Positions 60,347-64,000 of a DNA stretch of 64,000 nt are shown in pieces. This stretch comes from DATFDN01 sp035685165. Lineage in GTDB: Bacteria; Pseudomonadota; Alphaproteobacteria; Acetobacterales; Acetobacteraceae. Position numbers and translations under genes: made by a program. The notes below the pieces were generated by a model. That model was not told where the DNA came from, searched no databases, and was given only the letters and a program-made list of their open reading frames with translations. Every line of letters starts with the position of its first letter. The first letter of the stretch is position 1. Location of the stretch: contig DASRBI010000023.1 of the NCBI GenBank assembly GCA_035685165.1, positions 237,584 through 301,583 on the forward strand, written 5' to 3'.

Positions 60347-62438
60347 GAACCTCGATCGCCCGTGCCTTGAACCGCGCCGGGTCGGCAACAGGAGACCAGC
60401 CGAGATCGCGCTTCGCATCGCTGGTGTCGAACCGAGCGCGCAGCCCGCGCGAGAGCACGTCGCGCCGGGAGGGCGGCGGCGCCGTGCGCCCGCCGGCGCG
60501 CTTGATGCCCCATTTGCCGAGTTCGACGGCAAAGAGCCGCCAAGGTGATTGCGCGTGAAAGCGCAGCGGCCGGTGTAGCGCGGCGGCGAGGTCGGCCAGG
60601 TATTCGCGCGCACTCGGCCGCACGTCGCCGACCAGATTGTAGCAGCGCCCTTCGATCCCGGGCGCGTCGCAGGCGCGCAGGATGGCGTCGGCGACATCCT
60701 CGGCCAGAACGAACGGCAGCGGGTTACGCCCGTCGTTCCAGCCGATGCAGTGCTGCTCATTGTTGAAGATGCCGAGCCCGCTGTGGAACGGGCTCGTCCC
60801 CTCGCCCACGACGAGTCCCGGGCGGAGGATCACCACCGGCAATCCGGCCTCGCGGTGCAGTTCGAGCAGCAGCAGGTCGGTCGCCGCCTTGGCGGCCGCG
60901 TAGTCGGCGCGTTGGTCTGGCTGCGGGTCGGGCGGTGTCGCGCCCGTCACCACGCCGGCATCGGGACCGAGATAAAGCCCGGCGATCGAGCCGATATGCA
61001 CGAGGCGGCGCACACCCGTCTCAAGACAGACGCGCGCGACGATCTCCGCGCCGCCGACCATCGCGGCGAGAACCTCGGCCCGGCTTGCACCTCCGCCGCC
61101 ATGCGCGAGATTGACGACGACCCGCGTGCCCGCGATGGCGCGGCGCACTGCTTCCGGATCGGCGATGTCGCCGCGATGCAGCCGCACGTGGGCATCACGG
61201 AAGATGTCCGGCAGTCCCGCGATGGAGCGGGCCATCACCGACACCGCGCGCCCGCGCTTCAGGCACAGGCGCACGAGATGCGTGCCGACGAAGCCGGTGC
61301 CCCCGAGAATGGCGATTTCGGGTTGCACCGCCGCTGGCGCCGCCGCTGGCGCCGCCGCGGGGGCGGGCGCGGGCGCGGCGGGCAACTGCGCGGCGATCCG
61401 CTCGCACGCCTCCACCAGCATCTTGCCGAACGCCGCATCGAGCGGCGGCGGCGTCCCGGCGTCGAGCGCGGCGTGAAATTCGCCGATGCTCGCCCGCATA
61501 CTGAGGAAGAACGGATCCGAACGCGGCTTCAGCCGCAGCATCGACAGCGCATAGCCGGCGCCATTGCGCGCGCCCGCCGTGCCGATCGCGGCAGCGGTGC
61601 GGGCGCCGGAGAGAAAATTGTCCGCCGCCTCCAGCCAGCGTGTGCGGCGATGCATGTAGAAGCGGTTGCCGATTATGTCGGCCACGCCCACGCCGTCGTC
61701 GCCGACGACGGTGATCTGCCAGAACGGGAAGGCGCCGCCGACCGCGAAGCGCAGCGTCGCGTGCATCGCCGCGCAGCGCAGCAGCGCGTCGAACGCGGGA
61801 TAAATCGTCCGCTCGGACGAGATCGTCCACGCCTGCCCCGGAAGCACCGAAACTTCTTCGACCGAGCCCGCCAAAGTCGCGATCTGCGAGAGCGGATGCA
61901 CCGCCTGCTCCAGCAGCAGATTGCCGGGCGAGGCGAACATCCAGTGCCCGAACTGCCGTGCCGCCATCTGCCGCAGCGGCACGTTATAGATGCAGCTCAG
62001 ATGATCGGGCCGGCCAAGCTCGCCGGCGCGCACGGCGGTCCGCAGCCGCACGAAGGCGGGATGGTGGACGAAGTTCTGGTTGACCCCGAGCGGCACCGCC
62101 GCCGCGCGCGCCTGCTCGACAAGGGCGCGCGCCGCCGCGGCGTCGTGGGCGAGCGGCTTCTCAACCAGCGTGGGCTTGGCGGCGCGGATCAGCGCGGCGG
62201 CGATCTCGGCATGGCGATCGGGCGGCACCAGCACGTGGGCACGGTCGAACGCATCGGCGGCAAGCGCGGCTTCCACGGACTCGTAGTCGGCCGCTCCGGG
62301 AAGAGTGCGCGTCAGCGCCGCCGCCCGCCCGGGCGCCGGATCGACGATCGCCGCGATCCGCGCGTCGGGGATCGTACGGAGCACCTCGGCATGAACGCGG
62401 GCGATGTTCCCGGCGCCGATCAGGGCAATGCGACTCAT
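60336..62438 (-). CDS. Gfo/Idh/MocA oxidoreductase fused to an NAD-dependent epimerase/dehydratase
   Basis: A 700-residue two-enzyme fusion. Residues 1-350 are a Gfo/Idh/MocA oxidoreductase: the Rossmann motif RIALIGAGNIARVHAEVL at 3-20, then PTLVEKPLAHDA with the EKP signature, and NQNFVHHPAF. A Pro/Ala linker sits near 358-375. Residues 376-700 are an extended SDR: EIAILGGTGFVGTHLVRLCL, then DYAAAKAATDLLLLELHRE, whose YxxxK (Tyr-Ala-Ala-Ala-Lys) is the catalytic pair. The likely role is oxidation and epimerisation of a nucleotide sugar used by the coupled glycosyltransferase; that is inference. Confidence 0.88.
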   Translation of the reverse strand: MSRIALIGAGNIARVHAEVLRTIPDARIAAIVDPAPGRAAALTRTLPGAADYESVEAALAADAFDRAHVLVPPDRHAEIAAALIRAAKPTLVEKPLAHDAAAARALVEQARAAAVPLGVNQNFVHHPAFVRLRTAVRAGELGRPDHLSCIYNVPLRQMAARQFGHWMFASPGNLLLEQAVHPLSQIATLAGSVEEVSVLPGQAWTISSERTIYPAFDALLRCAAMHATLRFAVGGAFPFWQITVVGDDGVGVADIIGNRFYMHRRTRWLEAADNFLSGARTAAAIGTAGARNGAGYALSMLRLKPRSDPFFLSMRASIGEFHAALDAGTPPPLDAAFGKMLVEACERIAAQLPAAPAPAPAAAPAAAPAAVQPEIAILGGTGFVGTHLVRLCLKRGRAVSVMARSIAGLPDIFRDAHVRLHRGDIADPEAVRRAIAGTRVVVNLAHGGGGASRAEVLAAMVGGAEIVARVCLETGVRRLVHIGSIAGLYLGPDAGVVTGATPPDPQPDQRADYAAAKAATDLLLLELHREAGLPVVILRPGLVVGEGTSPFHSGLGIFNNEQHCIGWNDGRNPLPFVLAEDVADAILRACDAPGIEGRCYNLVGDVRPSAREYLADLAAALHRPLRFHAQSPWRLFAVELGKWGIKRAGGRTAPPPSRRDVLSRGLRARFDTSDAKRDLGWSPVADPARFKARAIEVHAR

Positions 62439-62581
62439 GTTTCTGGGGGAACCTCGATCGCCGCTCCGCCTGCCCTTAGCGGATCGGCGCTCTGCGGCAA
62501 ACCGATTCCCGCCGCTCGCCGGCGCTCGATTTTCCACCGCTGCCATGGTACGGCCGCTGCGGCGAGCAAGAGGGCTTGATT

Positions 62582-62992
62582 ATGGTTCGCAACGTCTCCG
62601 CGACCGAGACTTGGCGCGCGCTGCAAAGCGATCCCGACGCGCGCCTCGTTGACGTGCGGACCAAAGGCGAGTGGCAGACGGTGGGCGTGCCCGATCTCTC
62701 CGCCACCGGCAAGGAAACGCTGTTGATCGAATGGCAGCGCGCGCCGTTCATGCGCGTCAATCGCGGGTTCCTCGCGGCGCTGCGGGCGGCGGGCCTGTCC
62801 GCCGCGCAGCCCCTGTTCTTCATCTGCCGAAGCGGCGTGCGGAGTATGGCGGCGGCGCAACTCGCCGAGCAGGCCGGCTACGCGCGGTGTTTCAACGTCG
62901 CCGACGGCTTCGAGGGGCCGGCGGACGAGCAGGGGCTGCGCGGCCGGCTCGCGGGCTGGCAGGCGGACGGCCTGCCCTGGCGGAAAGGGTGA
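62582..62992 (+). CDS. Rhodanese-like domain protein
   Basis: A 136-residue single rhodanese domain. The start VSATETWRALQSDPDARLVD leads into VDVRTKGEW, and the active-site loop FFICRSGVRSM has the catalytic Cys. It may act as a sulfurtransferase or a thiol-handling protein. The ATG at 62582 has GAGGG ten bases before. It is divergent from the fusion gene, with 143 bp between starts. Confidence 0.9.
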   Translation: MVRNVSATETWRALQSDPDARLVDVRTKGEWQTVGVPDLSATGKETLLIEWQRAPFMRVNRGFLAALRAAGLSAAQPLFFICRSGVRSMAAAQLAEQAGYARCFNVADGFEGPADEQGLRGRLAGWQADGLPWRKG

Positions 62993-63038
62993 GAGCCGCC
63001 TACGATCGGCACGGCGAACAGAGGGAGGAGGGACTTCC

Positions 63039-63455
63039 ATGCCGGACGGGGCGACGACGCGCAGGACCGACCGCAAGGTGGCGGTCGCGACCGCGAAGAA
63101 CCCGGTCATGGTGAAAGGACGGCGCGAGTTCTTCACCTATCGCGATCTCGGTGTCACCGAGGGCAGCAACGGCCACATGCGGGCCCAGATCACCGCCGCC
63201 AAGGCCGGCATGTCGCGTCCGACGGGATGGCATTATCATGAGTGCGAAAGTCAGCTCGTCTATGTGCTGAAGGGCTGGATCGAGCTCGAGTTCGCCTCGG
63301 GGCCGGTGCGGCTGGAAGCGGGAGATTCGGTCTATATCCCGGGCGGGATGCCGCACAACGAATGCCGCACCGCCGACGAGTTCGAGATACTGGAGGTCTC
63401 GGTGCCCGCCCAGATGGGCACCAAGCCCTGCGAGGCCCCGGCGGGCGCAGCATAG
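63039..63455 (+). CDS. Cupin-domain protein
   Basis: A 138-residue single-cupin beta-barrel protein. Motif 1 is TGWHYHECESQLVYVLKG, with two His and a Glu as possible metal ligands. Motif 2 is GDSVYIPGGMPHNECR with the third His. The start follows a strong GGAGGAGGGA site. The function is open: a small-molecule enzyme or sensor. It is 46 bp after the rhodanese gene and may be co-transcribed. Confidence 0.9.
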   Translation: MPDGATTRRTDRKVAVATAKNPVMVKGRREFFTYRDLGVTEGSNGHMRAQITAAKAGMSRPTGWHYHECESQLVYVLKGWIELEFASGPVRLEAGDSVYIPGGMPHNECRTADEFEILEVSVPAQMGTKPCEAPAGAA

Positions 63456-63465
63456 CGCGGCAGGG

Positions 63466-63492
63466 CGGGCGGAGCGCAGCGAAGTCCGCCCG
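63466..63492 (+). terminator. Hairpin after the cupin gene, candidate terminator
   Basis: CGGGCGGA at 63466-63473 pairs with TCCGCCCG at 63485-63492 across an 11-nt loop, 10 bp after the stop codon. There is no T-tract. Position supports transcript-end formation, but a repeat is also possible. Confidence 0.4.
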
Positions 63493-63517
63493 AGCAGCCG
63501 ATTCCCACGATTGCATT

Positions 63518-63544
63518 GGCGGAGTGCGCTAAGCTCCATCCGCC
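63518..63544. repeat. Short GGCGGA-TCCGCC palindromic repeat
   Basis: GGCGGA and TCCGCC enclose GTGCGCTAAGCTCCA. This form, a short stem with a CGCTAAGCTC-like core, is like the small dispersed intergenic palindromes common in GC-rich alphaproteobacteria. It is placed directly after the hairpin behind the cupin gene. Confidence 0.45.
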
Positions 63545-63883
63545 CGGCACCTCCTTGGTGATTCGCCTCGCCAAAGAGTCCTCCTTCCCTCGCGGGGTTG
63601 GATCGGGGGAGGGGTGGGCGGCACAGCAAACCGCGGAGTTCGCTCCGTTCCTCTCGCAACCAAGAGGCCGCCCTCTGCTTGCGGCAGGGGGACAAAAGAG
63701 GGGTCCGCACGCCGCGAGGTTTGACACGGAGGACAGCGCGAGCAGCGGCGGACCGCCGGGCTCTCGGTGTGTCCTCCGTGTCTCCTCCGCGCCCGCCGCG
63801 TGCCGGCGCAGTCCATTACCTATCCAACGTTATTATATTGGCCAGAGTCATTCCCCGAAAATCCGCCCCGCCATCCCGCCCGC
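63545..63883. other. Repeat-bearing non-coding stretch between convergent genes
   Basis: No gene is supported here. The stretch has GC-rich imperfect palindromes around 63570-63625 and 63670-63700, and then a strikingly AT-rich island, CCAACGTTATTATATTGG, at about 63825-63842, whose ends CCAA and TTGG are complementary. The last 40 bp lead into the tail of the leftward gene. Confidence 0.5.
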
Positions 63884-64000
63884 TCACGTAAACCCGTCGT
63901 CCGCCGCCTTGGGCGGGCGCCCCGCCGCCGCCGCCTCGCTCCGCAGCCAGGCGCGCACCTCCGCCAGCTGCCGCAGCAGCTCCTCCTTGGGGCGCGGCGT
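63884..64000 (-). CDS. C-terminus of an unidentified leftward gene (5' end off the window)
   Basis: The frame is open from the window edge to TGA at 63884-63886 and gives 38 residues: a helical KEELLRQLAEVRAWLRSEAA followed by a polar tail ending ADDGFT. Codon use is like the rest of the window, with GC-rich third positions. No family can be assigned from so short a piece. Confidence 0.5.
   Translation of the reverse strand, partial: TPRPKEELLRQLAEVRAWLRSEAAAAGRPPKAADDGFT

Noticed and set aside
60750..62579. 609-residue rightward open frame
   Set aside because: It is the shadow of the oxidoreductase-epimerase fusion, which has Rossmann motifs, EKP and YxxxK. The shadow is Arg/His/Gly-rich and matches nothing.
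1..64000. tRNA genes, CRISPR array, prophage or intact transposase
   Set aside because: No cloverleaf, regular repeat-spacer array or transposase/integrase motif was recognised on either strand by reading; a tool search would be needed to exclude short or divergent cases.

Overview
The window is uniformly GC-rich DNA with tightly packed, often overlapping genes, as in a chromosome of a Gram-negative alphaproteobacterium. Several features point to Rhodospirillales, probably Acetobacteraceae: a complete division and cell wall (dcw) cluster ending in lpxC, a MurE with the meso-diaminopimelate motif DNPR, FtsZ with a very long Pro/Ala linker, a ferritin-type iron exporter (MbfA), and the yfgM-bamB-der order. 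The family assignment is inference; Gram-negative alphaproteobacterium is well supported. No tRNA, CRISPR array or intact insertion sequence was seen.

Layout. 1-7463: an LpoA-like lipoprotein gene divergent from rsmI, then a leftward run yfgM-bamB-der-mbfA-glycosyltransferase and a small lipoprotein gene. 7467-18284: leftward catabolic and metabolic genes (tcuAB for tricarballylate, a translationally coupled set of quinone oxidoreductase, EamA exporter, hydrolase and CoA-transferase, then an FAH-family protein, an acyl-CoA synthetase and a glycerophosphodiesterase), interrupted by a rightward Crp/Fnr regulator. 18415-22401: a large TPR protein of the PrsT type and a glycosyltransferase. 22710-30385: eight overlapping rightward genes, a polyamine-type ABC importer fused by context to an HcnABC/opine-oxidase-like set of flavin and iron-sulfur subunits.

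30641-50741 is the dcw cluster, all leftward: mraZ, rsmH, ftsL, ftsI, murE, murF, mraY, murD, ftsW, murG, murC, murB, ddl, ftsQ, ftsA, ftsZ, lpxC. It starts from a promoter overlapped by four TGGG repeats spaced exactly 10 bp apart, the MraZ operator pattern. The enzymes take UDP-GlcNAc precursors to lipid II while FtsQ/L/W/I/A/Z build the divisome; lpxC commits precursor to lipid A. RNase P RNA lies just upstream, also leftward.

51441-63455: a dipeptide-type ABC importer (binding protein and two permeases, no ATPases in view) preceded by the C-terminal stub of a second binding protein; an amidase/DjlA/VOC/DsbA set; YdcF; a glycosyltransferase coupled to an unusual oxidoreductase-epimerase fusion; a rhodanese and a cupin. 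The last 545 bp are mostly repeat-bearing non-coding DNA and the tail of one leftward gene.

The most interesting observation is a family of palindromic repeats lying inside reading frames of cell wall genes. Two copies, in murD and at the start of murG, are inverted doublets with a 9-10 nt spacer and are translated in frame. A single unit supplies the murB C-terminus and stop codon and the DNA just before ddl. This resembles REP/BIME elements or the Rickettsia palindromic elements that colonise genes.
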